A stretch of DNA of 64,000 nt from Volutella citrinella (taxonomy: Eukaryota > Ascomycota > Sordariomycetes > Hypocreales > Nectriaceae), in assembly GCA_034401135.1 (NCBI GenBank), contig JAWZSP010000008.1:496001-560000 (forward strand). Reading direction: 5' to 3'. The notes beneath the pieces were generated by a model. It did no database searches and was not told the DNA's origin. It saw nothing but the letters and a program-made list of their open reading frames with translations. The position numbers and the translations under genes are program-made. This document shows, piece by piece, positions 41,674 through 53,058 of the stretch (position 1 is the stretch's first letter; every line of letters starts with the position of its first letter).

Positions 41674-44600
41674 ATGAAGCTTTCGAGGTTTGGTCTGGGC
41701 CTGATGGGCCTGGCCCGACTAGCCATACCGGTAGTCGGGCAAGATTCCGAGTGGCCGGTCCTCAACAATGGCCTGAACAAGGTTGTGGAGTGGTAAGGCC
41801 GTTGTACGATGATGAGACTTGGGCAGTGGACTAATGGTGTCCAGGGACCACTACAGCTACTACGTGAATGGTCAGAGGCTCTTCATATTCTCCGGCGAGG
41901 TAAGGACATTGTTTGTTTCAACTTATACGGGCCAAACGGCTAATCGGTACAGTTTCATCCATGGAGGTTTCCAGTGTACGTCGATAGAAGCTGCTATTGA
42001 ACGATTGCTGACAAGGCAAATAGCCCTGAACTGTGGCGAGATCTCCTGGAAAAGATCAAGGCCGCTGGGTAAGTTATCAACGCACTCATGCCAAGTTAAA
42101 CGACTCAAACGGCGTAGCTTCAATACCTTCTCCATCTACAATTCGTGGGGCTACCACAGCGCCTCGCCCGACTCCCTAGACTTTACCACCGGCGCCCACG
42201 ATTTCACGTCCATCATGACCCTCGCCAAGGAGCTCGGCATGTACGTCATTATCCGACCAGGTCCTTATGTCAATGCCGAGACCAATGCTGGCGGCTTCCC
42301 GCTGTGGCTTACAACAGGCGAGTACGGCTCCCTTCGTAATGATGATGAAAGATACACCAAGGCCTGGACCCCCTACTGGAAAGAAATCTCCCGTGTCATC
42401 GAGCCTCATCTCATCACCAACGGCGGCAACGTGATTATGTTCCAGATCGAAAACGAGTTGAACGGCCAGTGGAAGAACATCGACCGACGAACCCTCAACC
42501 CTACCATTGCCAACTACATGCAACTTCTTCAGGACAGCGCGCGCCAGAGCGGCATCAACGTGCCTCTGGCTCACAACGCGCCCAATATGCGAGGCTACTC
42601 CTGGTCCCGGGACTTTTCCGATGCCACCGGTAATGTAGACGTCGTCGGGCTGGACAGCTACCCGTCCTGCTGGAGCTGCAACCTCAGCGAGTGCACTGGC
42701 ACGAATGGCGCCTATGTTCCCTACAAGACGGTCGGGTACATGGACTTCTTCGCCAAGCAGTCGCCCCGACAGCCCAACTTCATGCCCGAGTTCCAGGGCG
42801 GCTCGTACAACCCGTGGGGAGGCCCAGAGGGCGGTTGCCCGACCGACATTGGCGCCGACTTTGCCAACCTATTCTATCGCGACCTCATCTCGCAGCGAGT
42901 CACGGCCATTTCGCTCTACATGATGTTCGGCGGCACCAACTGGGGACACTCTGCGTGCCCGGTCGTTGCCACCAGTTACGACTACTCGTCGCCCGTGTCG
43001 GAGAATCGCGCACTCTGGGACAAGTTTTATGAGACGAAGTTGCTTGTGCTTTTTACAAAGGTTGCTCACGACCTGGCACATACGAATCTCGCAGGGAAAG
43101 ACACCGCATATACAACCAACAAGGCCATCGCGGCGTCTGAGTTGAGAAATCCCGAGACGAACGCTGGATTCTACGTCGTGAGCCATGCAGAGTCTTCGTC
43201 AGGCACAAAGGAACAATTCAAGCTCAACGTGAAGACTTCAGCGGGCGATCTCACCATCCCTCGGTACGCTGAGGATATTACTATCAACGGCCACCAGGCC
43301 AAGATCCTCGTCACGGACTTTACTTTTGGCAGCAACAAGCTATTGTACTCGACCGCTGAAGTCCTCAGCTACGCCGTCATCGACGGCAAAGAGATTCTTG
43401 CCCTCTGGTTGCCTCAAGGCGAGTCTGGGGAGTTTGCTATTGAAGGCGAGGACGGCGTCAAGGTGCTCAGCTCTGCTGGAAAAGACACCGTTAAGGTACA
43501 TCAGGAGAAGAGCAGAGCCACGGTATCCTATGTCCAAAACGAGGGAATGAGCATTCTCCAGCTGAGTGACGGAGCCCGGGTGTTGCTGCTCGATCGAAAG
43601 ACGGCCTACCGTTTCTGGGTGCCGACACTGGACAACAACCCATTTGCGCCCGTGAACAACACCGGTAAGACCAGTTCTGCATTCCAAAATGATAGTTATT
43701 GCTGACGAACCTATAAGTTTTCGTCCAGGGCCCTTATCTCGTGCGTTCTTCTGTATTAGATAAGGACAAGAAAAGACTGGTCCTGAAGGGCGACCAAGAC
43801 AAGGCTGCAACCATTACCGTCTTCGCCCCTGAGAACCTCCGCTCTATTACCTGGAACGGAGAAGAGGTCAAGATCAAGTCGCGCGACGGACAGATGTACG
43901 TTGCTGAAATCGAAGGGCCCGTCTCTAACTTTAAGCTCCCGTCTCTGAGAAAATGGGAATGGGCAGACAGCCTTCCCGAGATCAAAGATGACTACAAGCC
44001 AAACGGCAAGGCCTGGGTTGGTAAGTTTCAAGACCATTACGATTGCTTACCTGGCCACGATCACTGACAATTCCTAGTCGCCAACAAGACAGAGACGCCC
44101 AATCCAGTGAAGCCCGCCGACAACAACCCCGTTCTGTACGTCGACGACTACAAGGTGCACTACGGCAACCACATCTACAGAGCAACATTCCCCACGACGA
44201 ACGAGGCACCGACCGGCGTGTTCCTCAACCTCACCGGCGGCTTCGCCTTCGGGTACTCAGTTTGGCTCAACTCTGACTACATCGGGTCGTACTACGGCTT
44301 CTCGTACCTCAACTCCAACTGGGAGACCTTCTCCTTCAAGAACGCCACCCTCAGGGACAAGGGCGACAACGTCCTAGTCGTGCTGATGGATCAGAGCGGC
44401 CACGAGCTACGCGAAGCCGCCATCGAGCCTCGTGGAATCATCAACGCGACCCTGACGGGTCCAGCACAAACTTACAAGTTCACGCAGTGGGAAATTGCGG
44501 GCAACGCCGGCCTTGAGGAGAACATCGACCCCATGCGCGGCCCTATGAACGAGGGAGGTCTCCATGCCGAGCGTGTTGGCATGCACCTCCCTGGCTATCC

Positions 44601-45057
44601 CGATGACCACTGGACCGACCTCTCCGGCGATACCAAGACCCTCGTCGTGCCATCCGCCGGCGTCCGCGCCTTCAGGACCATTGTGCCTATTGATGCCCCC
44701 GAGGAACACGACGTGTCCATCTCATTCCTCCTCTCCGCGCCATCGGCCAACACGTTTCAGCCCAGCAAGCCCGGATATTCGAACCGCCTCCGTGCGCTGC
44801 TCTTTGTCAATGGGTACCAGTACGGTCGCTTCAGCCCCCATATTGGCCATCAGACGCGCTTCCCCGTGCCGCCGGGTGTTCTCAACTACCACGGCGACAA
44901 CACGATTGTTGTGACGGTGTGGAGCCAGTCTGCCGAGGGAGTCGAGTTGAAGGTGGACTGGGAGGTCGATTACGTCCACACTTCGAGCTTTAACGTGGGA
45001 TTCAACAGTGATTATCTGAGACCTGGATGGGAGGAGAGTCGTCTCAAATATGCATAA
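41674..45057 (+). CDS. GH35 beta-galactosidase
   Basis: Seven exons: 41674-41792, 41845-41899, 41953-41975, 42024-42068, 42118-43664, 43718-44020 and 44078-45057, giving 1023 residues, near the size of secreted fungal LacA enzymes. All introns are GT-AG, and exon 3 is only 23 nt. The start [13 protein letters not shown] begins a probable signal peptide ending near residue 23. GH35 features are [34 protein letters not shown], the acid/base region QIENELN and the nucleophile region [13 protein letters not shown]. The C-terminal half has the beta-rich domains ([24 protein letters not shown]) of the family. The enzyme releases beta-galactose from galactosides or galactan side chains. Several early introns would be missed by frame-only annotation. 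Confidence 0.93.
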
Positions 45058-45228
45058 AGGTCCTGGCCTTTTATAAAGCCCTCTTTGTGGGCTTGACATC
45101 CTCTTCGTTTTTTGCACTTTACTTCGGCCAAAGAGCTATAGTCTAGTCCTTGAAATAAATTCATATCTGACTCCTCAAATGATAGACCAGGGATCAAGAG
45201 GACCTAAAATCAAAATATCTACTGGCTT

Positions 45229-47256
45229 CTAGTACAATCCCCCCTGACCTCTATTCAGCCGAGATATCTCAGAGGGCACCCCGAACGCAATCCGGCGACC
45301 AGTAGTCGCAGCATCATCAGTGTGCAAGACACCCAGCAGCAGCTTGGTCTCCATAAAGTCCTTGGCTGCCGTATCGCTCGCCGAAGCCACCTTTGTGAGC
45401 TTGTCAAGAGTCTCGTTTCGCGTCATCGACATGATGGCGCCAAAGTTGGTGCTGTAACTGACGCCGTTCTGGCGCACCGAATGGAGGCCGACGAGAACAC
45501 TGAAGACGGCGGCTAGTATGGCGAGCGCATTAGGGAGCCACAAGTTCAGCTTGCGGTAGTCCCACACATTCATGTACAGGACTTGGGTGGCGTTTTGAAT
45601 TGGTCGTTTGTCCTGGGCGACCCTAGGGGTTTGTTAGCAAGGGAGAAGTAAATATTTTCGATTGTTTGACCTCGCCACTTACCATAATCTTGGTGAACTA
45701 AACAGACTGAGAGTCAGGTTTCTAGACAGCTCCTCAATCAGATATCCAATCGAGTTTCCATTGGACAGCGCTTGGTCTGCGTCCGGGAACGCTGGAAGAT
45801 CAGGGCTTCCGCCGCCATCGCCGGTTGGGTTGATGGTTCCGATGAGAGATGTCTGCACGATGCTGGTGCCGACCGTGTTTAGCTTCGTGTCAAGAGAACT
45901 GGAGTGAGTAGCTCCTCCTGATGTTGATTTGCCAATCGCGCCATTGAGGATGTTTGCCAGCGCCTGGGCAGTTGCGACGTAACTTGAGTCGCTGCTCGCT
46001 GGGTTTGCTGAGCCCTTCCATTCAAATTTGTACGGGAGGTCGATGGAAACAATCTGACTGACGGCAGAAGAGAAGAATTTGACGTCAAATGTCGTTCTTT
46101 GAAGGGAGCACACTAGCCTTTCGTCGTGGAGCGCCACCAAGAGCGGAAAAGACGAGGGATGGCCCTCGGCCGCCGGCTTGTATGGACAGGCTCCGCGTCC
46201 CTGTAGGCACTCTTTGGTCAGGGAGCTAAAGTTCCAAGATGACATGTTTAGATAGTGTTGTGCGTCAGGCATGTCGTATCTCGGCTTGCTCCTCAGATAC
46301 TGTGAGTCAGCCGTAAACGCAACATAGAGACCTCGGCCCCCTGAGCTGCCACCGACAACCTCGACTGATTGCCTTTGGACGGCATTGATGAAGTTTAGCA
46401 TGAATCCGGTGGCATTTTCACACTTCAATGAAGGGCCGTCGAATTGCACCGAGTAGGTCGTGTTCACCGCCCTTAGGGCCGTGGGGGACACTTCTGCGGT
46501 GGCTGACACTGATGATGTGAGCCTCATCAGCAGGGGCGAAACATCACCGGCCATACCGGAGAATTTGAAAATAGAACTGTTCTCAAAGTCTATCAGCGGC
46601 ACCGGCATTTGGATGTCAGACTGTTGACTCTTCATTTTCACCAGAAGAGAGGATGGAGTGATAAGAGCCGAGAGAGGAATTAGCCTAGCCTCCGTCAGTA
46701 GACATTCGGTATTTGTTTGTGGCGTCAGGACTCTTTACCATACGAGCACGGCGAGCGCAGCTGCCAGCTTGGCTCTCCTCAAAAATTCCCAGTTGGTAAA
46801 CGACAATACATCGGTTGTCGCATCGTATACTGCGTTGATGGCGGACACCGAGTACGCCTGCTTGCGGAAACTGGCCCAAATACGCTGCTGGTACGCCATG
46901 GCAACGGCGCACGCAAGGAACGTCTTGGTGAGGAAGGCGAGCGCAAGGCCGTACCTCGAAATCCACTCCTGGGTGGCCCAGGCCGGCACGGCTCCTGTCC
47001 TGACGGTGGTTGAATCGAGCGACTGGTAGTATGCGTGATGGCCGATGGCAGACACCACACCGAGGGTGAGAAAGCCCACCATCCAGGCGGGTGTTTGCCA
47101 TAATTGGTTCCATTGGACGGGCTTGGTCGGCTCCGGCAGCGAAGCTTGAGGCGTATCAGTCGATTCCGTCTCATTGGCCCTGGTTATCGAGACCGGCTCC
47201 CATTTTGCGGCCGAATCCTGTGGAGGATGCTGTAAGAAGTGAGCCATCTTTCCCAC
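45229..47256 (-). CDS. Fungal multi-pass membrane protein (formylmethionine deformylase-like family name)
   Basis: Three minus-strand exons, 46739-47256, 45683-46684 and 45229-45622, give 637 residues with GT-AG introns. The N-terminal part has membrane segments near WMVGFLTLGVVSAIGHHAYY, an ALAFLTKTFLACAVAMAYQ stretch, a hydrophobic KLAAALAVLVWLIPLSALI stretch, and a last one near the C-terminus (LPNALAILAAVFSVLVG). Between them lies a large region with several N-x-S/T sites and Cys residues, probably exposed to the lumen or cell exterior. Related proteins in Sordariomycetes carry the automatic name formylmethionine deformylase-like, which is not backed by a catalytic motif here. An alternative start at 47350 (MAAPPFEDDSPEFP) with a 50-nt intron would add an acidic N-terminus. 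Function unknown. Confidence 0.8.
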
Positions 47257-47761
47257 GAGTGGAGGGCACGTTTTCTGACGCCCAAAAGCGAAAATCGAGG
47301 AGGCTGACCTGGAAATTCGGGACTGTCGTCTTCAAAAGGAGGAGCGGCCATGATGTCTGGCGTGACAATTGGTAGCCGAAGCCGTTGACTCCACTACCGG
47401 TGCAACAAGGATTGCAATAAAGTTAGCTGATCGGAGTCGCAGTTGTCCAAGAATCCCTGGAAGGCTGCCAGGGTCGTTGCCGTTGGGGGCCGCCTGGGGC
47501 GAATAGAAGGGCCGTTCTGGCGTTGTCGGGGCTGTGCAACTGCTGGCCGCCTGGTCCAGTTCCCGCTGTCCGGGATAGCAATCTTGCCTGGGAACGAGTT
47601 TGATATCGGTCAAGTTTTCGATACAATGAGGGTACAAAGCGGAGCAAGCCATGAGTTGGGCTTCTATTCAAATGGGCTATTTCTAATATGTGTGGCTGTA
47701 ATTGCTGTCGCTGTCTTGGCATGTGTATTCGTGTTTAGGCGCTCAAGTTCGGATTCATAAA
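47257..47761. other. Region between the membrane-protein and esterase genes
   Basis: About 500 bp. It may contain a first exon of the membrane-protein gene (ATG at 47350 on the minus strand). A plus-strand frame ending at 47760 has a hydrophobic end, but no upstream exons or motif support it as a gene. Confidence 0.45.
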
Positions 47762-48562
47762 TCATGACAAGTCCATGGAACCCAGGTCTCCATTTGGAAT
47801 TGGTTGGCTTGATTCCACCACTCGCGAGAGGAACTCGATGGCGTCGTCTATTCCGTCGGGAGACTGGAACCAATGCCCGCCTCTGGTGTACTCTTTGCAA
47901 GTAACATCTGCGCCGAAGCTGCGCAGGGTGTCTCGAAGCACGCGACCGTTGTCAACCATGACGAGCGAGTCGTCAGCGCAGTGCTCCAGCAGTATGGGCG
48001 TTTTCTCGAGCACAAGTGCATGATCCGGGACGTCATCCAGATCGAGAATTTTGCGCGTGTCGGAGAGCGTTCGACCTGGGAAGGGCATTCGGCAGGAGAA
48101 CCCGACGAATGCGCCCAGACCGTGAGGAAGATTCAAGTTGAGAAGCGTATGGACGCTCGTGGCGGCGCCCTGGCTAATTCCCATGAGAATTACGCGGTCC
48201 CAATGGCCGCCGAGCATGGCTGCTTCTTGCGAGAGGATGTCACGGATCCTGCGCACACTGGTCCGCAGGCCCACGGCCTGGAGCTCTTCCTGGATGGTAA
48301 AGTCGCGGGTGTTGCAGACATCAAACCACTGCGACACCCTGTTGTTGCCCAGCAGAGAGACGGTTGGACCGATGGGGGCGCGGGGGAAGACCCAGCGGAA
48401 GGAGGGCAAGGCCTCGATGAGGGTGTATTTGCGGGAGTCGGTCGAGAAGCTGAGAGATGACGAGAACTGGGGGGCAGTGTCGCCGCGGCCGTGCAAGAAG
48501 ACGACGGTGTGGGTGTGAGGCGCTGACGGGGCGACGACGACCGGGGGCGGGATGGCGTCCAT
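47762..48562 (-). CDS. Acyl-protein thioesterase/carboxylesterase-like hydrolase
   Basis: Single-exon minus-strand gene. I chose the ATG at 48562 (MDAIPPP), giving 266 residues, because the extension to 48661 lies in the leader. It is an alpha/beta hydrolase of the phospholipase/carboxylesterase (APT1-like) family. HTVVFLHGRGD is the first strand and oxyanion loop, GISQGA carries the nucleophile Ser, LEHCADDSLV carries the Asp, and GGHWFQ carries the His, so the catalytic triad is complete. No signal peptide is present, so it is cytosolic. Family members remove acyl groups from proteins or small esters; the substrate here is unknown. Confidence 0.88.
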   Translation of the reverse strand: MDAIPPPVVVAPSAPHTHTVVFLHGRGDTAPQFSSSLSFSTDSRKYTLIEALPSFRWVFPRAPIGPTVSLLGNNRVSQWFDVCNTRDFTIQEELQAVGLRTSVRRIRDILSQEAAMLGGHWDRVILMGISQGAATSVHTLLNLNLPHGLGAFVGFSCRMPFPGRTLSDTRKILDLDDVPDHALVLEKTPILLEHCADDSLVMVDNGRVLRDTLRSFGADVTCKEYTRGGHWFQSPDGIDDAIEFLSRVVESSQPIPNGDLGSMDLS

Positions 48563-49248
48563 GATGGCGAGTTGAGTGGTGGACGATGTTAGATGAATGA
48601 GTGGGAGTACTACCAGTTCGGGCAGTTGGGTGGCATGGCAGTGATGTGCTGAGGCAACCATCAGTCCCTTGGCTGCCTAACATGGATGACTGCCACCTCA
48701 GGTACACCCTCAACACCACAGAATCCGCCTCTGCATGCGTTTCGCCGGCCATCAAGCACTTCAGTGACGCAACGTCGTCGCTTTGCCCACACACTCCAGA
48801 AAATAAGAATGCCTAACTCTTCGGATGCGGCGCTGGCAGGGCTGAGCGATTGCGCTAGACAAGGAGTCGCGTGCCAGGAACCCGTGTAAGCTTAACCGAC
48901 TTGTGGCGCAGTTTCAGCTGCGCACGCACGCCCAATAAAACAACGACAAACCCATCCAAGCTTGCCCATAGCAGAGTCCTTAATGCTGCAAAAGGGTACA
49001 CAAATGGAACCCTCTTTGCGGCGGGGACTCAAGCCGCCAATACCAGGCCTGCCCCAGGCAGCAGCTGAAGGCAGAGCGACAGAGATGACCCAGTGTGATG
49101 GAGATGTACCAAAGCGAGCTAGACGAACTGACGGGAGGCCGTCTGCGAGGTGAGGTTATTTATGAGCCTGGGATGCTCCAGATGCGCCACTGAAGACTGC
49201 TGCATCTTATCTGATCTCATCCCCTGCTACGGTTGCCCAACCAGCACG
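48563..49248. other. Divergent promoter region between the esterase and surface-protein genes
   Basis: About 690 bp between start codons of two genes read apart. No other gene, repeat or RNA was recognised. Confidence 0.55.
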
Positions 49249-50550
49249 ATGCGCCTCGGCTCTTCTCCCTCACTAACGCCGCTTGTATGCTCTTTCTTAC
49301 TCACCACCATTGACCTCGTCGCCGCTAAGGGCGGCGGCGGCGGGCTCAAGCTCGACCCCGACTACCCTGGCTACTCGACGCCCGACAATGGCCTCACACA
49401 TGGCCGCGACTGCGGCTGGGGCGTGTGCGGATGCCACCAGATGGTTGAGCGCGAGATGCTGTACGGCCTGCCGGGCATCTACTACAACGGCACCCTCACC
49501 ATCCGCCACCACATCACCAAGAACTCTGCCTGGGAGGACAACGGCCGCGACTTTTGCGCAAACGCCGACGACGAGCCCAAGACGTACAGCTATCCCGCGC
49601 TCTTCCTGGCCGCGCCCAAGGGCAACGAGTCGGACACCAACCCCTTCCACTGGGCGCTGTACGCGTTCCAGCCCGGCAACCAGACAAAGGGCGCCGACAA
49701 CGGGCCGTACATCGACGTCTACTCGCGCTGGGTGCACATCAGGTCGAGCGACTTCCTGCGGCCCAACACGTCCTTCGCTGGCGGCTACGAGTTCGACAAG
49801 TCCGACGGCCGCTACAGGAACGCCGACTCGACCAACACCCACAAGCAGAACCGCGTCTACTGGGAGACGCACGTCGACGACTCGGGCTCCGACGCAAACT
49901 TCTCCGCCCGTGCCGTCTACAAGCACCACCCGCCGAACCCACCCAACGCCTACGAAGAGGTCGACGTGCGCCAGAGCCAGTACCTGACGCTCAGCGACGT
50001 GTGCGCCAGCAACCAGATCGACTGGGAGCCCCGGGGCGCGCTGCCCCCCAGCCGGCTGCCCTGGGACAATGCCTCCAAGAACACGACGACGCCCACGCTG
50101 TGGCTGTCGCTGGGCGCCGCCGCGCAGATGGACGGCATCGGCGCCGACAACATGACGCTGGTGCTCAACCAGACGCTCGACAGCGCCACCGCGTACCTTA
50201 ACAGGCGCCAGGCCCAGTGCGACTCGGGCACTGACACGCGCGCCGACGGCCGGCAGTTTGGCGACCGGCGCTTTGAGCACCTGTACAAGTACGGCGAGCG
50301 CAAGAGCATCTGGCGCGTCACCGTGTCGGTTGAGCTCTCGTTTGAGGGCGCCATCGTGCGCGAGAACAGCACTCGTGTCACTGACGTGGCGGATGGTACC
50401 GTCAGCTTCGAGGCCACGTACGAGACGCCGCTGCGCACGCCTTTGCCGGGCTTCGGGAGGAAGAATGCCGCTGTGGGACTGTCGACGAGTGTCGGCTCTG
50501 GGATGGTGGCTTTGAGCTTGTTATCGATGGGAGCCATGGTGGTGCTGTAA
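49249..50550 (+). CDS. Secreted, probably GPI-anchored surface protein
   Basis: Single-exon gene. The ATG at 49249 gives a signal peptide (about 1-26, SPLVCSFLLTTIDLVAA type) and 433 residues; the frame is open to 49150, but that start would bury the signal. The mature protein begins Gly-rich (KGGGGGLK), contains many N-x-S/T sites (NGT, NES, NQT, NTS, NFS, NAS, NMT, NQT, NST) and several Cys, and ends in a hydrophobic tail (GSGMVALSLLSMGAMVVL) without basic residues after it. That tail fits a GPI-attachment signal. Conserved-looking blocks include GWGVCGCHQM and HWALYAFQPGN. I do not recognise an enzymatic family. It is probably a glycosylated cell-surface protein of unknown function. Confidence 0.8.
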   Translation: MRLGSSPSLTPLVCSFLLTTIDLVAAKGGGGGLKLDPDYPGYSTPDNGLTHGRDCGWGVCGCHQMVEREMLYGLPGIYYNGTLTIRHHITKNSAWEDNGRDFCANADDEPKTYSYPALFLAAPKGNESDTNPFHWALYAFQPGNQTKGADNGPYIDVYSRWVHIRSSDFLRPNTSFAGGYEFDKSDGRYRNADSTNTHKQNRVYWETHVDDSGSDANFSARAVYKHHPPNPPNAYEEVDVRQSQYLTLSDVCASNQIDWEPRGALPPSRLPWDNASKNTTTPTLWLSLGAAAQMDGIGADNMTLVLNQTLDSATAYLNRRQAQCDSGTDTRADGRQFGDRRFEHLYKYGERKSIWRVTVSVELSFEGAIVRENSTRVTDVADGTVSFEATYETPLRTPLPGFGRKNAAVGLSTSVGSGMVALSLLSMGAMVVL

Positions 50551-50676
50551 GCGTCGGGTCTGAAAATGAATGACTGTAATGTATCATGACCAAGTGTAAT
50601 ACCATTCCGAACAACGCCCCCTTGTGCCAATGTCCACAGTCCCTGCGTAATCGCTACAGTATAAAGAACGCTGCAT

Positions 50677-51624
50677 CTATCGCGGTAAAAAACTCACCGG
50701 CCGCACCTGCATGAGATCTCTGAGTCGTTCTCGAAGCCCCCTTCTCTCTTCGACACCATCCTGAGCAACCTCCTCTTCCCCTGGCGGGCCAGCCGCTGTA
50801 GGTTGCCGTACCTGAACCGCCCGCATCGTGAAGTCCCTGTCTATCCCCCAGTCAATGATGTTCCTCTCTATCACCTTGGCAGCCTTGCGCATCTTCTTCT
50901 CCAGCTTCTTGTCGTAGACGGTCGTCCTCTGCTCCCACCCGAAGCGGCCCTCGGCGTCGTTCCACTTAAGCACCCTGCCCAGCGGCTCCATCTCCCACAG
51001 CGTCCGCGCATCGGCACCCGCGTCGCCGTCGTACTCTGGCTGGGGGCCTACTACCACGTAGATCGTCCGGATGTTTACCCAGAAGTACAGGCACACTATG
51101 GCGCTGATGTGGTATTTGTCGAGTGCCTCGATCGGCACTGCCATGTCCATGTCCATCGTGATGCCGTAAATGTGGGGGAATGGCTCTGGCAGCCACATGC
51201 GGTTCTCTGCGTCCTTGAATGCTTGCCTAAGCTTGTTGGCGGGTATGTAGATGGCATCGCAGTGGTCTTTGAACCTCCGCACAAAGACGGGCGAGGGCGT
51301 CTTTGGCGGGAACCCAACCTGGATCTGCTGCTCTCTGGCCCATTCCAGGGCTGCGCGGCGGGATTCTCCATTGACGTGTGCCAGCGGCACATTCATGTGT
51401 ACATGGACCATCAAGTCATGTCGGAAGAGAAAGTCCCAGATCTTTTCTCCCGGTTCTCCTTCCGATTCGTCCACTGGCATCCGAGACGTTGGATGCCAGT
51501 ATCCTTTCTGGTACGGGTATAGGGCTGGCCTGCACTCGGGCGGCTCGGCAGCCTGCCTCCAGATCTGCCATCGTATCTCTGGTGGTAGCTTCGTGAAGAG
51601 TGGAAACGTTGCTTCATCTGCCAT
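50677..51624 (-). CDS. 2EXR domain protein
   Basis: Single-exon minus-strand gene for 315 residues. The N-terminal segment FPLFTKLPPEIRWQIWRQAA at about 7-26 is the hallmark of the fungal 2EXR domain, followed by the P-rich spacer and the VHMNVPLAHVNGESRRAALEWA segment with which the domain ends. The central and C-terminal parts are basic and helical and have no other recognised domain. There is no signal peptide or membrane segment. 2EXR proteins form large families in ascomycetes, and their biochemical role is not known. Confidence 0.85.
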   Translation of the reverse strand: MADEATFPLFTKLPPEIRWQIWRQAAEPPECRPALYPYQKGYWHPTSRMPVDESEGEPGEKIWDFLFRHDLMVHVHMNVPLAHVNGESRRAALEWAREQQIQVGFPPKTPSPVFVRRFKDHCDAIYIPANKLRQAFKDAENRMWLPEPFPHIYGITMDMDMAVPIEALDKYHISAIVCLYFWVNIRTIYVVVGPQPEYDGDAGADARTLWEMEPLGRVLKWNDAEGRFGWEQRTTVYDKKLEKKMRKAAKVIERNIIDWGIDRDFTMRAVQVRQPTAAGPPGEEEVAQDGVEERRGLRERLRDLMQVRPVSFLPR

Positions 51625-53058
51625 AGTGGCAGGGGTGTGTGGATGAGGGTAATGTAAGAATCATGTTCGCGCTTGGATCTTTGGTGGGGAAATGACGTGT
51701 GTTGATTGTGGCATGGCTGAGGACGCCTTGGATGCCTCAGAGCGAAGGGTAAGTGCATCAGGCGGTGGCTGTGCTTTCCAGCTGCACATGGCCCTGACAT
51801 GGCACGTGGTGGCTTCGGTTAGCACACCAAGAGGCATTGACCTCCTTTGCTCTCCAGACAACTTAAAATGCCATCAATGGCAGCCTGGTGTACAGATCTA
51901 CCCACGGCATGTCACTGGGCCCAGAACAGCATCGAGAGCTCACACCTTGAATTGGGGGCTAGATCCAACGACTGGCCCCCACGTTGCTTTAGGTTAGCAC
52001 CATCCCTTGCCATGGATCCCGATGCCACGCGATGGCTCCTTGAGCATCAAATCCAGAAGGTCGCTTAGCTCTAGGAAGAAATTCTTGGGCATCTCGCCCG
52101 GTGCCTTCTCATACGTCGCCATCACGCCATCGAATCCATCCCGAGGTGTCAACCACCTTTAGGTGTGGCTTCAACTCCTTCCCATGTGTGGCAGCCAGTA
52201 CACATGTCGCAACCTATCCATTGGGACCGGAATCTAATCAACGAAGCAAGCCCTATACGTGAAGTGGGTTGATCACATGGTCTGCTGCTGAAAGTTTTAC
52301 CGCGGAACAACGGAACATCAAGTCGGCCCCGATAGGCCGCATTACGGCACGACACTCCCTGGAGTAGCGTATACCTGTTGCCCTCTCTTGATGTTGCTGG
52401 TGAGTGGTGGACTTGATGACTGAGTGGATCGCCTGTCTGGACAAGGAATGATTCCTCCTATCGCACTGATAATTCCTTCACAGCTCCCTGGCTGACCGGA
52501 AACTCCCGCCACGATAGGGCCGACAGAAATCTATCGCGTGGAGATGCAGCCATCAGCGAGCGCCGAGTCGCGCAACTCAACGGCTCGGCTACGCGCGCTT
52601 GCGCGGACCCGCACCCCAAGGTTCCATGCTAAGCTCTTTAGCGCCTCCTAGCGAAGCCCCAGCGTTCCTTCAGTCACCCATTGAGGCGATAGGACCGAGC
52701 CCGTGGCTGGTGTTTGCACAGGTCCAGGCATTCTCCCATAGCAAAAATGAGCTGATGGTCGCCCAGCTCTCGCGATAGGACCGAGCCCCATTACGCAACT
52801 CCAGGAACCGACCCCAAACCATTCTGAATTCTCCTAGTGCCCGTCTTACTAAGGACTTACACATTTCAGCTTCTAGTTTTAGCTGCATCGTCTACAAACC
52901 GTCTAGATTGCTTATATAGAAGTGACATTCTCTGTGCGCGCTATTGCCTGGGCTGGTTGTCTCAGTTTCAAACCTCTCACGTGTGCTCCCGTTGGCTCAG
53001 GGCTGGCGCCACCACTGGGATCCTGCTCCTTCGCCCAGCCACACTACAGTACCTACCG
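51625..53058. other. Region upstream of the FAD monooxygenase
   Basis: About 1.4 kb with no supported gene. It includes a 17-bp direct repeat (GCGATAGGACCGAGCCC) at 52686-52702 and 52772-52788. It carries the promoters of the 2EXR gene (reading left) and the monooxygenase (reading right). Confidence 0.55.
52686..52788 (+). repeat. 17-bp direct repeat, copies 86 bp apart
   Basis: GCGATAGGACCGAGCCC occurs exactly twice, at 52686-52702 and 52772-52788, about 270-370 bp before the monooxygenase start codon. It could be a regulator site or the trace of a local duplication. Confidence 0.85.

Noticed and set aside
47443..47760. 105-codon plus-strand frame with a hydrophobic end
   Set aside because: No start context, upstream exon or family match; it overlaps the probable 5' end of the minus-strand membrane-protein gene.
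49297..50280. Long minus-strand frame opposite the surface-protein gene
   Set aside because: It is the complement of a strongly biased coding sequence; Val/Ala/Arg repeats are typical of such shadows.
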